Part shown: one piece after another, positions 41,745-49,716 of the stretch | Layout: every line of letters begins with the position of its first letter | How positions within the stretch are numbered: position 1 is the first letter of the stretch | NCBI RefSeq assembly: GCF_009866765.1 | Contig: NZ_CP019431.1 | Span: 3,782,001 to 3,846,000, forward strand | Source: Pseudomonas sp. S35 | GTDB lineage: Bacteria > Pseudomonadota > Gammaproteobacteria > Pseudomonadales > Pseudomonadaceae | Reading direction: 5' to 3' | DNA: 64,000 nt | Notes under the pieces: generated by a model | The model's database searches: none | What the model was told of the DNA's origin: nothing | The model's input: only the letters and a program-made list of their open reading frames with translations | Program-made: the position numbers and the translations under genes

Positions 41745-42226
41745 TGACTGCCGTTCAACACCTCAAATGCTTCACCTTCGGCATCGCCCTGCTGGGCTTC
41801 GCAGCGCACGCCAGCGCCCAGGTGCAAGTGACCGACGCCTGGGTACGCGCCTCGGTACCGGGCCAGCCATCCAGCGGCGCGTTCATGACCGTCACGGCCG
41901 ACAGCGACAGCAAGCTGCTGCGCGTGGCATCGCCGGTGGCCAAGGACGTGCAGATCCATGAAATGAGCATGAAAGACGACGTCATGCGCATGGGTCCGGT
42001 GGACTCGGTGGCCCTGCCCGCTGGCAAGGCAGTCAAGCTCGACCCGAATGGCTACCACGTGATGCTGATGGGCCTGACCGGGCAGATCAAGGAAGGTGAC
42101 CAGGTGCCGCTGACCCTGACCGTGGAAAACGCCCAAGGTGAAAAGCAGACGGTTGAAGTGACCGCAGCAGCGCGTGGTTTGGACGGCATGGACCATAGCC
42201 ATATGGACCACAGCAAGATGCACTGA
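41744..42226 (+). CDS. PCu(A)C periplasmic copper chaperone
   Basis: A 160-residue exported protein (signal peptide to about residue 25). It has the family copper site H-x-M...M...H-x-M: IHEMSMKDDVMRMG near residue 75 and GYHVMLMG near 105. The C-terminal tail HSHMDHSKMH is an extra Met/His copper-binding motif. It passes Cu(I) to cytochrome oxidase CuA or to SCO. It forms a two-gene operon with the SCO protein. Confidence 0.9.
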   Translation: MTAVQHLKCFTFGIALLGFAAHASAQVQVTDAWVRASVPGQPSSGAFMTVTADSDSKLLRVASPVAKDVQIHEMSMKDDVMRMGPVDSVALPAGKAVKLDPNGYHVMLMGLTGQIKEGDQVPLTLTVENAQGEKQTVEVTAAARGLDGMDHSHMDHSKMH

Positions 42227-42300
42227 GACAGTATCGAGCGCTTTGTTGCCTGAATCACCGCTACCGCAGGCAAACCCAGAAGTAGAACAGGAAAAAGTAA

Positions 42301-42334
42301 CCTGTGGCGAGGGAGCAAGCTTCCTCGCCACAGG
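42301..42334. repeat. Perfect REP-type palindrome / terminator
   Basis: CCTGTGGCGAGG and its exact inverse CCTCGCCACAGG flank a GAGCAAGCTT centre. It lies between convergent genes (PCuAC and an acetyltransferase) and can form a very stable hairpin on either strand. Its arms (GTGGCGAGG) differ from the GTGGGAGGG class seen elsewhere, so it is a second REP type. Confidence 0.8.
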
Positions 42335-42342
42335 TACAGTGT

Positions 42343-42810
42343 TCACCCAATCCGCTTGCGCATCGGGATACACGCCAACGCCAGCCCCGACGGAGAGTGG
42401 TAGATCGCCTGCTGTTCCCCCACATACCCGCACGCCCGATAGAAACTCGCCGCATTCAACGTGGCGTCCAGCACCACCTCGCCGATTTCCCGTGCCCGCG
42501 CAACGTCTTCAAGGTGATCCAGCATCGCCTTGCCGTACCCGCGCCCGGTGAATTGCGGCAGCACAAACAGTGCGCCCACCTCACGGTTATCGAGGTCGAG
42601 CATGCCGGTGGCAACGGGTTTGTCGTCTATCCAGCCCAGGTAAAACGGTTTTTCCATCAGCGCGCTGTAGCCGTCCTCGGCCTTGCCACGGGTCCAGAGC
42701 GCCATTTGTTCAGCCGTGTAGGCGCCGATGCACTGACTGCGGATGGCTTCGCGGCGGATGTCAAAAGCGGCGTTGGCGTCGTTGGGGGTGGCGCGTTTTA
42801 TTTTAAGCAT
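42343..42810 (-). CDS. GNAT-family N-acetyltransferase
   Basis: A 155-residue GNAT protein. The acetyl-CoA loop is LPQFTGRGYGKAMLDHLE near residue 86 (Q/RxxGxG/A pattern), followed by LDATLNAASFYRACGYV near 115. It should acetylate a small molecule or protein N-terminus; the acceptor is unknown. It stands alone, convergent with the copper chaperone gene. Confidence 0.82.
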   Translation of the reverse strand: MLKIKRATPNDANAAFDIRREAIRSQCIGAYTAEQMALWTRGKAEDGYSALMEKPFYLGWIDDKPVATGMLDLDNREVGALFVLPQFTGRGYGKAMLDHLEDVARAREIGEVVLDATLNAASFYRACGYVGEQQAIYHSPSGLALACIPMRKRIG

Positions 42811-43052
42811 GGGGTCCTTCCTTCATGCATGTTCATTGCCCGCTCGGGTGAATGAATAACGGTCGATATCGGTGCGTAATTGCCAGCGCTGGCCTTGCCA
42901 ATACCGGACCGTGCGGGTGATGTGTTTACAGTATGTTGATGCGATTTTAGCTGTGAAGAAACCCGCTTTGGCGGGTTTTCTGGTTTTGCGGTCTACACCC
43001 AGCCGAGGTCACTACCGGCAACACTTCCATGTACTTAACGCCTTGGCTGCCA
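42811..43052. other. Gene-free stretch with an orphan hairpin terminator
   Basis: No credible reading frame lies here. A hairpin at 42959-42979 (AACCCGC and GCGGGTT) with T-rich flanks on both strands looks like a rho-independent terminator but follows no gene on the plus strand. A GCCAGCGCTGGC palindrome lies near 42881-42892. A small RNA ending at the hairpin is possible. The acetyltransferase promoter must lie near 42811-42850. Confidence 0.4.
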
Positions 43053-43081
43053 GGAACCTTGCCCATTGAATCGGCTACTCA
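43053..43081 (+). promoter_or_regulatory. hrp box (HrpL/RspL-type promoter)
   Basis: GGAACC-N16-CTACTCA fits the HrpL consensus GGAACC-N15/16-CCACNNA with one mismatch. It points to the gene at 43121, forty bases downstream. Confidence 0.65.
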
Positions 43082-43120
43082 CTGAGTCGATCAACCCCCT
43101 TAAACTTACAGGTAATTACC

Positions 43121-43522
43121 ATGCAAGGTATTCAACCCGCTCCCGCTCCTTTCTCCAACACCTCGCCGACACTGCCAAAAGCACCCGAAGCGATGCGCAT
43201 GCCTCCTGCGCCGAGCATGCCGGACCGAGACGTCATCCGAGTCATTGTCGCCGATGAAAATCTGTATCGAACGATGGAACTCTTTCACGAGCTCGCCAGA
43301 CAGAACGGGATATCCAAGACCAGTGTGGGCGCTGGTAAACCCTATGTTGCTGACTACAACACCCCGGAACAAAAGGTGTGGCCGGTCAGCATCAAGTTTT
43401 TTCCAGACCGTCCCGATGACACATTCACCCCTGTGCACCTCGAAAACGTGAACAATTTCGGCAAACAGGTCAACGAAGCACTGAGTCGCGCCGGGATTGT
43501 CAAAGTAATCCCGGTAGACTGA
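43121..43522 (+). CDS. Hrp-box gene: small candidate type III secreted protein
   Basis: A 133-residue protein of no recognised family. Its N-terminus has the traits of a Pseudomonas type III secretion signal: isoleucine at position 4, many Pro, Ser and Ala, and no acidic residue until Glu23. No Sec signal is present. The rest (about 38-133) is a compact mixed domain beginning DVIRVIVADENLYRTM. AGGT precedes the ATG. A hrp box lies 40 bases upstream and a strong terminator follows, so it is a single-gene unit. Delivery into host cells is inferred, not shown. Confidence 0.7.
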   Translation: MQGIQPAPAPFSNTSPTLPKAPEAMRMPPAPSMPDRDVIRVIVADENLYRTMELFHELARQNGISKTSVGAGKPYVADYNTPEQKVWPVSIKFFPDRPDDTFTPVHLENVNNFGKQVNEALSRAGIVKVIPVD

Positions 43523-43564
43523 TGGAGTGGATGCCCCACTGATTCGGGCCGTCGATTAAACGGT

Positions 43565-43593
43565 GAACAAACCCGCCCTGGCGGGTTTTGTTC
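43565..43593. terminator. Rho-independent terminator after the hrp-box gene
   Basis: GAACAAACCCGCC pairs with GGCGGGTTTTGTTC around a two-base loop, with an internal T run. It lies 43 bases past the stop at 43522. Confidence 0.85.
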
Positions 43594-43700
43594 ATTTGAG
43601 CAAGACAAGGACTTGATAACGAGGACAAGCCGCCAGACCGCGCCACAGGATGGTTTTGTATCTATCATGTAGTCTTTCGCTCCCCCCTCCAGGAACCCGT

Positions 43701-44192
43701 ATGCCTGCCTTCACCTTGCGCAACGCCCTTCCCGCCGACGCCACCCGCTGCTTTGAAATTGAAATCACCGCCTATGAAGGCGACGAAGCCGCGACGCTGG
43801 AAAAAATTGCCACGCGCATCGCGCAGTACCCGCAAGGTTTCCTGATCCTGGAAGTCGATGACGAGGTAGTGGGCTTTATCAACTGCGGCTGCGCCCATGA
43901 CGTGGTGATGTCTGACGAGGCTTTCAAGGAGTTGGTGGGGCATGCGCCCGAAGCGCCGAATGTGGTGATCATGTCGGTGGTCGTCGCCCCTGCGCATCAG
44001 GGCAAAGGCTACTCCAGGATGCTGATGACCGAGTTTGTGCAACGCATGCGCGCGATGGACAAGTGCACGATTCACCTGATGTGCAAGGAACAGCATGTGC
44101 CGTTGTACGCGCGCATGGGCTACACCTATGTCCAGCCGTCGCCCTCTGATCATGGCGGCATGGCGTGGCATGAGATGGTTATGATTTTTTAA
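43701..44192 (+). CDS. GNAT-family N-acetyltransferase
   Basis: A 163-residue acetyltransferase resembling serotonin/arylalkylamine N-acetyltransferase-like GNATs. The cofactor loop is VVAPAHQGKGYSRMLMTEF near residue 95 and the late strand is MCKEQHVPLYARMGYTYV near 130. An AGGA site precedes the ATG at 43701. Substrate unknown. It is a single gene. Confidence 0.82.
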   Translation: MPAFTLRNALPADATRCFEIEITAYEGDEAATLEKIATRIAQYPQGFLILEVDDEVVGFINCGCAHDVVMSDEAFKELVGHAPEAPNVVIMSVVVAPAHQGKGYSRMLMTEFVQRMRAMDKCTIHLMCKEQHVPLYARMGYTYVQPSPSDHGGMAWHEMVMIF

Positions 44193-44514
44193 CGGGACTG
44201 ATTAACAACCCGTCTTGTGTATCGCGTTCTATCGGCACAAAAAACCACTGACGATATAAATGAATGACAAGGTTTAAAAAACCGGGGACAACGCCAATAT
44301 CTGACGCCGGATCTCACACTATGTACGGCTTTTTCAAGACACTGCCGATAGCCAGGCCCGGCATTTGCTGAACCTCTTGCACAACGGTTTCACGCCGTTA
44401 CACCCGCTGAAAAGTGCCTCATTGAATAGCCATGCCTGCCTCTGTAGCCTGCGATGCAACCCGCCGAGCCGGGTTCTGATTGGTCTTTTCCCTACGCACA
44501 AGAGAGGTTAAGTG
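44193..44514. other. Gene-free stretch before the repeat-containing small gene
   Basis: These 322 bases hold no credible reading frame. AT content is higher than average (for example 44240-44285). A CCGAGCCGGGTT-type partial hairpin lies near 44464. The best hrp-box-like match, TGAACC near 44379 with TCACGCC, has three mismatches and is not claimed. The promoter of the gene at 44515 must lie here. Confidence 0.4.
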
Positions 44515-44841
44515 ATGTCTTCAATCAATGGTTTCAGCCACCACGCAGCGAACTACCAGGCAATCCAAATAGAAGGGTTCGATAGCGACAAACCAAAGCA
44601 CAACCCCCTGGATAAAACAGCCGGACACGATGCTGAAGTAATCAACAAACCAATGCGCAACCTCCTGGATAAAACAGCCGGGGACGATGCTGAAGTATTC
44701 GATCACATGACCCAAAGCTGGCAGCCCACCCGGGCAACCCCTGACGGCGACAGTCCATATGCCAAACTCGGTAAACCGTATCGCGAAGCGATAGACTTCG
44801 AGATCACGCCCAATATGATGAAAGGATTGAAATACATCTAA
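44515..44841 (+). CDS. Small protein with a tandem 19-residue repeat
   Basis: A 108-residue protein I do not recognise. AGAGAGG lies seven bases before the ATG at 44515. The N-terminal 19 residues are Ser-, His- and Ala-rich without an acidic residue and carry isoleucine at position 4, like the nearby hrp-box gene products. From about residue 25 two near-identical 19-residue repeats follow, each containing LLDKTAG-DAEV. There is no Sec signal or membrane segment. A secreted role is possible but no hrp box supports it. Confidence 0.6.
   Translation: MSSINGFSHHAANYQAIQIEGFDSDKPKHNPLDKTAGHDAEVINKPMRNLLDKTAGDDAEVFDHMTQSWQPTRATPDGDSPYAKLGKPYREAIDFEITPNMMKGLKYI
44587..44700 (+). repeat. 57-base tandem duplication inside a gene
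   Basis: Units 44587-44643 and 44644-44700 share most bases, including an almost identical 34-base block (44607-44640 and 44664-44697). The unit is 19 codons long, so the duplication keeps the frame. High identity suggests a recent event. Confidence 0.85.
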
Positions 44842-44859
44842 AACCACCTGGAAGCCGTA

Positions 44860-45285
44860 ATGACTGAAACCCTCATTGAAATCAGCGATCAAGCCAACCC
44901 TGACGCCGAGCGCATCCTTGGCAGCGGCCTTGCTTCGTTCAATGAGGGCATCACCGGCTTCAACGATCGCCTCGCGCTGACGGTGCTGATCAAAGACCCG
45001 CACACCCGGCAAATTCTCGGTGGCATCACCGGCAAAACCACCCTGGGCATGGCCTTTCTCGACCTGTTCCACCTGCCCGAAACCCTGCGCGGCACGGGCC
45101 TCGGCAGCCGGTTGCTGCACGCCTTTGAGCACGAAGCCCGGCGTCGCGGCTGCGCGAACGCGGTGCTCTATACCCTCAGTTTTCAGGCCCCGGGGTTTTA
45201 TGAAAAGCATGGGTGGGTGCGGTTCGGGGAGGTCCCATGTGAACCGGCAGGCAGCAGTCGCATATTTCTGTCCAAACGGCTGTAA
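44860..45285 (+). CDS. GNAT-family N-acetyltransferase
   Basis: A 141-residue GNAT protein. The cofactor loop is LPETLRGTGLGSRLLHAFE near residue 72 and SFQAPGFYEKHGWVRFGE near 110 is the C-terminal motif. It resembles small GNATs that act on drugs or small amines; substrate unknown. It begins 18 bases after the repeat-containing gene and may share its transcript. Confidence 0.8.
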   Translation: MTETLIEISDQANPDAERILGSGLASFNEGITGFNDRLALTVLIKDPHTRQILGGITGKTTLGMAFLDLFHLPETLRGTGLGSRLLHAFEHEARRRGCANAVLYTLSFQAPGFYEKHGWVRFGEVPCEPAGSSRIFLSKRL

Positions 45286-45344
45286 CGTTCTGGGTTTTGC
45301 CAGACAGCCGTTTGCAGCATGGCATCACGCAGAATAACGTCTGG

Positions 45345-46565
45345 TTACCAACTCCCCGACGCCCCGCCACCGCCGCTGGAGCCACCGCCCCCCGAGGAGC
45401 TGCTGGAGCTGCTGTCGGAACTGCTACTGGAACTCGACCCGCTGGAGCTCGAGCCGGCGCCACCGCCCGAACCCGAGCCCCCACTGGCGATGCTCTGTAC
45501 AAACACGATAAACGCCACAAAGGAGGCCACTGGAATCGCCACGATCCAGCCCTGATACCCGCGCCCAAGCAGCGTCCCCGCTGCGACATAAATGGCCATG
45601 ACTGCCAGCGCACGCAGGAGGAAAAAGCGCGGGCTCTTTTTCCAGGAGGCTTTGATGACGAAGAACAACCCGAGGTACAAGCCCAGCACCAACGCCCCGC
45701 CAAACGGCCACACCAGCCATTGGATATAACTGATCTCCACAAACCGATTGGCTATCACCACCCCAACGATATAGGCCAACAGACCTATCACGCAGTAGAA
45801 CGCGGTGCGCGCCAGCCACAATGCGCCGAAGGTGGCGCCACCAATCAGGAGGGTCAACGGCAACACCAGCAGGTACATCGGCCATTCCCGGCCCCCGGCG
45901 AACACCACCAGCAACACGATGACGGCTACCGTCGTGATCAGTGCGCCACGCCAGCCCAGCTTGCGCGCGGCGATCAGCACGCCGCCGATGGCGCCAAAGA
46001 CAAACGCCAGCAACACGGCGATGGCCTGGGGAGCACCCCCAGGCCCTGTCACCTGCGGCAGGTCACCGCCGTCCACCAGCACCACCAGATCGTTCACACC
46101 CTGGACCACACCACCGGCATAGTCGCCCTGGCGAAACGCCGGGATGATGTGTTCTTCAATGATGCGGTGGGCCAGCAGGTCGGTCACCGTGCCCTCCAAG
46201 CCATAGCCCACCTCGATGCGCACCTTGCGGTTGTCCTTGGCCACGACCAGCAGGATGCCGTCGTTGACGTCCATGCGTCCCAGTTTCCAGGCGCGGAACA
46301 GTTGGTTGGCGTAGCCCTCGATGCTCGCCTCGCCAATGGAGGGCACCAGCAACACCGCCACTTGGGCGCCTTTGCGCTGTTCGAGGCCGGCAAGCTGCTC
46401 TTTCAGACGAGTGGTGGTCTCGGCGTCCAGGGTGTTGGTGAGGTCGATCACCCGCTGATCGAGGGCCACGCCAATCGGTGAGGTGTCAGCCTGGGCGGTG
46501 ATTAACGGGCTGGTGAGCACCAGTACCAACAGAACCGTGAGAGATTGCCGCAACCACCGCATCAT
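45345..46565 (-). CDS. TPM-domain (YgcG-type) membrane protein
   Basis: A 406-residue protein. A signal peptide (to about 26) is followed by a TPM domain (residues ~30-170) with LVPSIGEASIEGYANQLFRAW, the VNDGILLVVAKDNRKVRIEVG-type strand (quoted in pieces: NDGILLVVA and RIEVGYGLEG) and a late PAFRQGDYAGGV. Several membrane helices fill 180-330. The tail is an extreme low-complexity Ser/Gly stretch of about 55 residues ending in Trp. Such proteins are thought to act at the membrane in protein repair or stress, but no reaction is established. Single gene. Confidence 0.83.
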   Translation of the reverse strand: MMRWLRQSLTVLLVLVLTSPLITAQADTSPIGVALDQRVIDLTNTLDAETTTRLKEQLAGLEQRKGAQVAVLLVPSIGEASIEGYANQLFRAWKLGRMDVNDGILLVVAKDNRKVRIEVGYGLEGTVTDLLAHRIIEEHIIPAFRQGDYAGGVVQGVNDLVVLVDGGDLPQVTGPGGAPQAIAVLLAFVFGAIGGVLIAARKLGWRGALITTVAVIVLLVVFAGGREWPMYLLVLPLTLLIGGATFGALWLARTAFYCVIGLLAYIVGVVIANRFVEISYIQWLVWPFGGALVLGLYLGLFFVIKASWKKSPRFFLLRALAVMAIYVAAGTLLGRGYQGWIVAIPVASFVAFIVFVQSIASGGSGSGGGAGSSSSGSSSSSSSDSSSSSSSGGGGSSGGGGASGSW

Positions 46566-46693
46566 GTTTGTTACCTGAAGTTTCGTCCTGAAGGCGCCGA
46601 CTTTACCTTATCAGCGCTATAACGCGTGACCCCACGGCGCTGACTATCTAAACTGCCCCACACATAGCAATACGCCATAATCTCGGGATCCTC

Positions 46694-47509
46694 ATGGACC
46701 TATGCCAGCGCAACAACGTCAACGTGATGGGTGAAGGGACCTCGACCCTCGTGTTTTCACATGGGTTTGGCTGCAACCAGGCCATGTGGGCCTACTTGGC
46801 GCCGCAGTTTGCAGAGCGCTTTCGCGTGGTGATGTATGACTTGGTAGGCGCTGGTCTCTCCGACCTGACGGCCTTCGACAAGACCAAGTACAACGCGCTG
46901 GAAGGCTACGCCCGCGACCTCAATGAGATCATCGACGCTTACGCACAAGGCCCGGTGATTCTAGTGGGCCATTCGGTCAGCGCCATGATCGGCACCCTCG
47001 CCGACCGCTTGGCCCCCGGCCGTGTCGCGGCCCATGTGATGATCGGCCCCTCGCCGCGCTATATCGACACCGAAGATTACGTCGGCGGCTTCAAGCGCGC
47101 CGATATCGACGACCTGCTCGACACCCTCGACAGCAACTACCTCGGTTGGTCCAGCGCAATGGCCCCGGTAATCATGGGGGCACCGGGGCAACCGGCGCTG
47201 AGTGACGAACTGACCGACAGCTTCTGCCGCACCGAGCCGGACATCGCCAAGCAATTCGCGCGCGTCACCTTCATGTCCGACAACCGCCAGGACGTGATCG
47301 GGTTGACTACCCCGGTGTTGATCCTGCAATCGAGTGACGACCTGATCGCCCCGGTGGCCGTGGGCGAATACCTGCACAGCGTGTTGCCCAACAGCACCTA
47401 TTGCCTGGTGGCCAACGTCGGTCACTGCCCGCACATGAGCGCGCCGCAGGCCTGCGCGGCGGCGATGGACACGTTTCTCGCACCCTGGGCCGCCGCCCGT
47501 GCCCACTGA
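46694..47509 (+). CDS. RsbQ/KAI2-like alpha/beta hydrolase
   Basis: A 271-residue hydrolase of the RsbQ-KAI2-D14 group. The layout follows Bacillus RsbQ: short N-terminus RNNVNVMGEG, oxyanion FSHGFGCNQAMW, YDLVGAGLSD, nucleophile in VGHSVSAMIG near 96, Asp in LQSSDDLIAP near 220 and His in VGHCPHMSAP near 244. RsbQ supplies a small-molecule signal to its partner RsbP. Here the partner position is taken by a PAS histidine kinase whose gene overlaps by 11 bases. A signalling role, rather than metabolism, is the best guess. Confidence 0.85.
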   Translation: MDLCQRNNVNVMGEGTSTLVFSHGFGCNQAMWAYLAPQFAERFRVVMYDLVGAGLSDLTAFDKTKYNALEGYARDLNEIIDAYAQGPVILVGHSVSAMIGTLADRLAPGRVAAHVMIGPSPRYIDTEDYVGGFKRADIDDLLDTLDSNYLGWSSAMAPVIMGAPGQPALSDELTDSFCRTEPDIAKQFARVTFMSDNRQDVIGLTTPVLILQSSDDLIAPVAVGEYLHSVLPNSTYCLVANVGHCPHMSAPQACAAAMDTFLAPWAAARAH

Positions 47510-48641
47510 GTTGTTCGACAGCGCCGCCTGCGCCCTGGCCGTCACCACGCAAGACGGCACGATCCTGCAAGCCAACGCACGCTTCAGCGACTGGTTGGGG
47601 TTCAGCAACGCCGAGCTGTGCGGCCGACGCTTCCAGGACCTACTGACCATGGGCGGGCGGATCTTCCACCAAACCCATCTGGCGCCAATGCTGCGCATGC
47701 ACGGCAGCGTCACCGAAGTGAAGCTGGACATGCTGCACCACGACGGTCACAAGGTCACCGTGCTGCTCAACGGCAACAAACGTGAACAGGCCGGTGTCGT
47801 GGTGTATGACCTGGCGCTGTTCGGCACCACCGACCGTGATAAGTACGAGCGTGAGTTGCTCAATGCGCGCAACCTGGCCGAAGCGCTGTTGCAGGAAAAA
47901 ACCGCCACCGAACTGGCGCTGCAACAAGCCCAGGCCGACTTGAACGAGGCCTACGCCATTGCCCAGCGCCGCGCACTGTTTGCCGAGCAGATGGTGGCGA
48001 TTGTCAGCCATGACCTGAAAAACCCGCTCACAGCGATCCGCATGGCCTCGGATTTTCTCCACCGTGGCGAGCGTACCGCCAAGGAACTCCAGCTCCTGGG
48101 GCATATCGGCCAGTCGTCCGAACGCGCCCAGCGCATGATTGCCGACCTGCTGGACTTCACCCAGGCCCGCGTCGGCCAGGGCATCAGCATCAAGGCGGCG
48201 CCGCTGGACCTGCATGAGGTGATTCATCGCGCGGTGGATGAGCTGCGTGTCGCGTTCCCCAAGGCGACCCTGGAGCATCACGCCCAAGGCACTGGCGACG
48301 CCTGCCTGGACGCCGACCGCGTGCAGCAGATCATCGGCAACCTGGTGGCCAACAGCGTGGCCTATGGCGACCTGCAACGACCGATCACCATCACCTCGCA
48401 GTTGGATAACGGTGCATGCGAAGTGGCCGTGCATAATTACGGCGCGGTCATTCCCGAGGCCTTGCTGGCGGTGCTGTTCGAGCCCATGACCCGTGGCACC
48501 GACCAGGGCAGCGACGTGCGCAGCGTGGGCCTGGGCCTGTATATCGTGCGCGAGTTGGCCAAGGTGCATGGCGGCGATGTGGCGGTGCGTTCCTGCGCCA
48601 CGGGCGGCACCACGTTTACCGTGACGTTTCAGAACACGTAG
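47499..48641 (+). CDS. PAS-domain sensor histidine kinase paired with RsbQ-like hydrolase
   Basis: A 380-residue soluble kinase. A PAS domain fills residues ~1-115, a coiled coil ~115-165, then the phosphoacceptor box AIVSHDLKNPLTAIR (His171) and the ATPase part with N box IIGNLVANSVAYG near 285 and G2 box SVGLGLYIVRELAKVHGG near 345. The G1 DxGxG motif is poorly kept (HNYGAVIP). The GTG start at 47499 lies inside the hydrolase gene, 11 bases before its stop, so both are coupled. The PAS domain probably receives the hydrolase's product. No response regulator gene is adjacent. Confidence 0.84.
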   Translation: MPTELFDSAACALAVTTQDGTILQANARFSDWLGFSNAELCGRRFQDLLTMGGRIFHQTHLAPMLRMHGSVTEVKLDMLHHDGHKVTVLLNGNKREQAGVVVYDLALFGTTDRDKYERELLNARNLAEALLQEKTATELALQQAQADLNEAYAIAQRRALFAEQMVAIVSHDLKNPLTAIRMASDFLHRGERTAKELQLLGHIGQSSERAQRMIADLLDFTQARVGQGISIKAAPLDLHEVIHRAVDELRVAFPKATLEHHAQGTGDACLDADRVQQIIGNLVANSVAYGDLQRPITITSQLDNGACEVAVHNYGAVIPEALLAVLFEPMTRGTDQGSDVRSVGLGLYIVRELAKVHGGDVAVRSCATGGTTFTVTFQNT

Positions 48642-49432
48642 GCAGTGCCCTGCATGATCGGCTCGACACTGCCGCTCAACACCACGCCACCCTGCCCGTC
48701 CCAGTGCACCGTGACCGTGCCACCGTCGCACTGCACCTGCACCGTGGCATCCAGCACACCGCGACGGATACCGTTGACCACCGCCCCGCAGCAGCACGAA
48801 CCGGAACCCAGCGGCACACCACCGCCGCGCTCCCAGATGCGCAGGCGGATATGCCCACGGTCGAGCACCTGCACGAAATGCACATTGGTCTTGGCCGGGA
48901 ACAGCGGATGAGCTTCCAGCGCGGGGCCGACGGCGGCCACATCGACGGCGTTGATGTCGTCGACAAAAAACGTGCAATGGGGATTGCCCATGCTGCACGC
49001 CGCCGGGCTGCCGTCGATCGGCAAGGTGCGCGTGTCAGTGGCCTCGGCCAACGGGACGGATGCCCAGTCCAACAACGGTTCACCCATGTTCACCGCCACC
49101 CGTCGCCCCGACTCGCGCACGCAGGTGAGCAGGCCACGGTCCGTGCGCAGCACCACCGAATCGCTGCCGGTTTCGTGCATCAAACGGTCGGCCACGCCGC
49201 GGGTGGCGCTGCCGCAGGTTTGCAGCGGTGTGCCGTTGGGGTTCCAGAACTTGATACGAGCCACGGCGTCTTCGCAATCAAGCACCACGGCCAGTTGATT
49301 GAAGCCAATGCCGGTGTGGCGATTGCCCAGGCGCCGGGCGAGCTGTGGGGTGATCGGATCGTCCAGGCCACGGCGGTCGACGATGATGAAGTCGTCGCCA
49401 TGGGCGTGCATTTTTACGAACTGCAAGGGCAT
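48629..49432 (-). CDS. Diaminopimelate-epimerase-like protein with altered active site
   Basis: A 267-residue DapF-family protein. The two-domain fold is recognisable: MPLQFVKMHAHGDDF at the start, WNPNGTPLQTCGSATRG near residue 63 with first catalytic Cys73, and IWERGGGVPLGSGSCCCGA near 199. In true DapF the second half reads ERGxGETxACGTGAC; aligned from the Glu-Arg pair, the second catalytic Cys position is Ser210 here, with three Cys just beyond. The LGNDF motif is changed to HGDDF. It is therefore a paralogue, not the housekeeping enzyme. It overlaps the 3-prime end of the histidine kinase gene. Confidence 0.8.
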   Translation of the reverse strand: MPLQFVKMHAHGDDFIIVDRRGLDDPITPQLARRLGNRHTGIGFNQLAVVLDCEDAVARIKFWNPNGTPLQTCGSATRGVADRLMHETGSDSVVLRTDRGLLTCVRESGRRVAVNMGEPLLDWASVPLAEATDTRTLPIDGSPAACSMGNPHCTFFVDDINAVDVAAVGPALEAHPLFPAKTNVHFVQVLDRGHIRLRIWERGGGVPLGSGSCCCGAVVNGIRRGVLDATVQVQCDGGTVTVHWDGQGGVVLSGSVEPIMQGTAYVF

Positions 49433-49512
49433 GGAGTGTCCTGGGGTCGACCTGTGGGGGAACTGGAGGATACCCTGAACCCGACCCACTGACCTATCGA
49501 AGGACCGAACCA

Positions 49513-49689
49513 TGCTTATCGTCTTCAGCGGCTTGCCCGGCACCGGCAAAACCACGATTGCCCGCGAGCTGGCAATCGGTATCGACTCACGAATACGAAC
49601 CTTGGGATGACGCGCCATTGGCGTTCGACACCGCCCGGATCAGTGCGGCGCAGGCGGTTGAAACGCTCCTCACACACCTGCGCCGTTGA
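49513..49689 (+). pseudogene. Remnant of a P-loop kinase gene with internal deletion
   Basis: ATG at 49513 encodes MLIVFSGLPGTGKTTIAREL, a full Walker A motif of small AAA/zeta-toxin-like kinases. Shortly after, the frame runs into TGA at 49609. In the next frame, from 49585, HEYEPWDDAPLAFDTARISA continues to a stop at 49689 and looks like the C-terminus of the same family (length usually ~170 residues). The middle ~110 residues are missing. An internal deletion not divisible by three explains the picture. No product is expected to be active. Confidence 0.75.
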
Positions 49690-49716
49690 GGGCTGCGCCA
49701 CAAAAACCATCCAGTT

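Noticed and set aside
44376..44405. Possible hrp box before the repeat-containing gene
   Set aside because: TGAACC-N15-TCACGCC has three mismatches to the consensus at key positions, which is too weak to claim.
48629..49432. Housekeeping dapF
   Set aside because: The second catalytic cysteine and the LGNDF motif are not kept and there is no lysine-pathway context, so the gene symbol dapF was not assigned.
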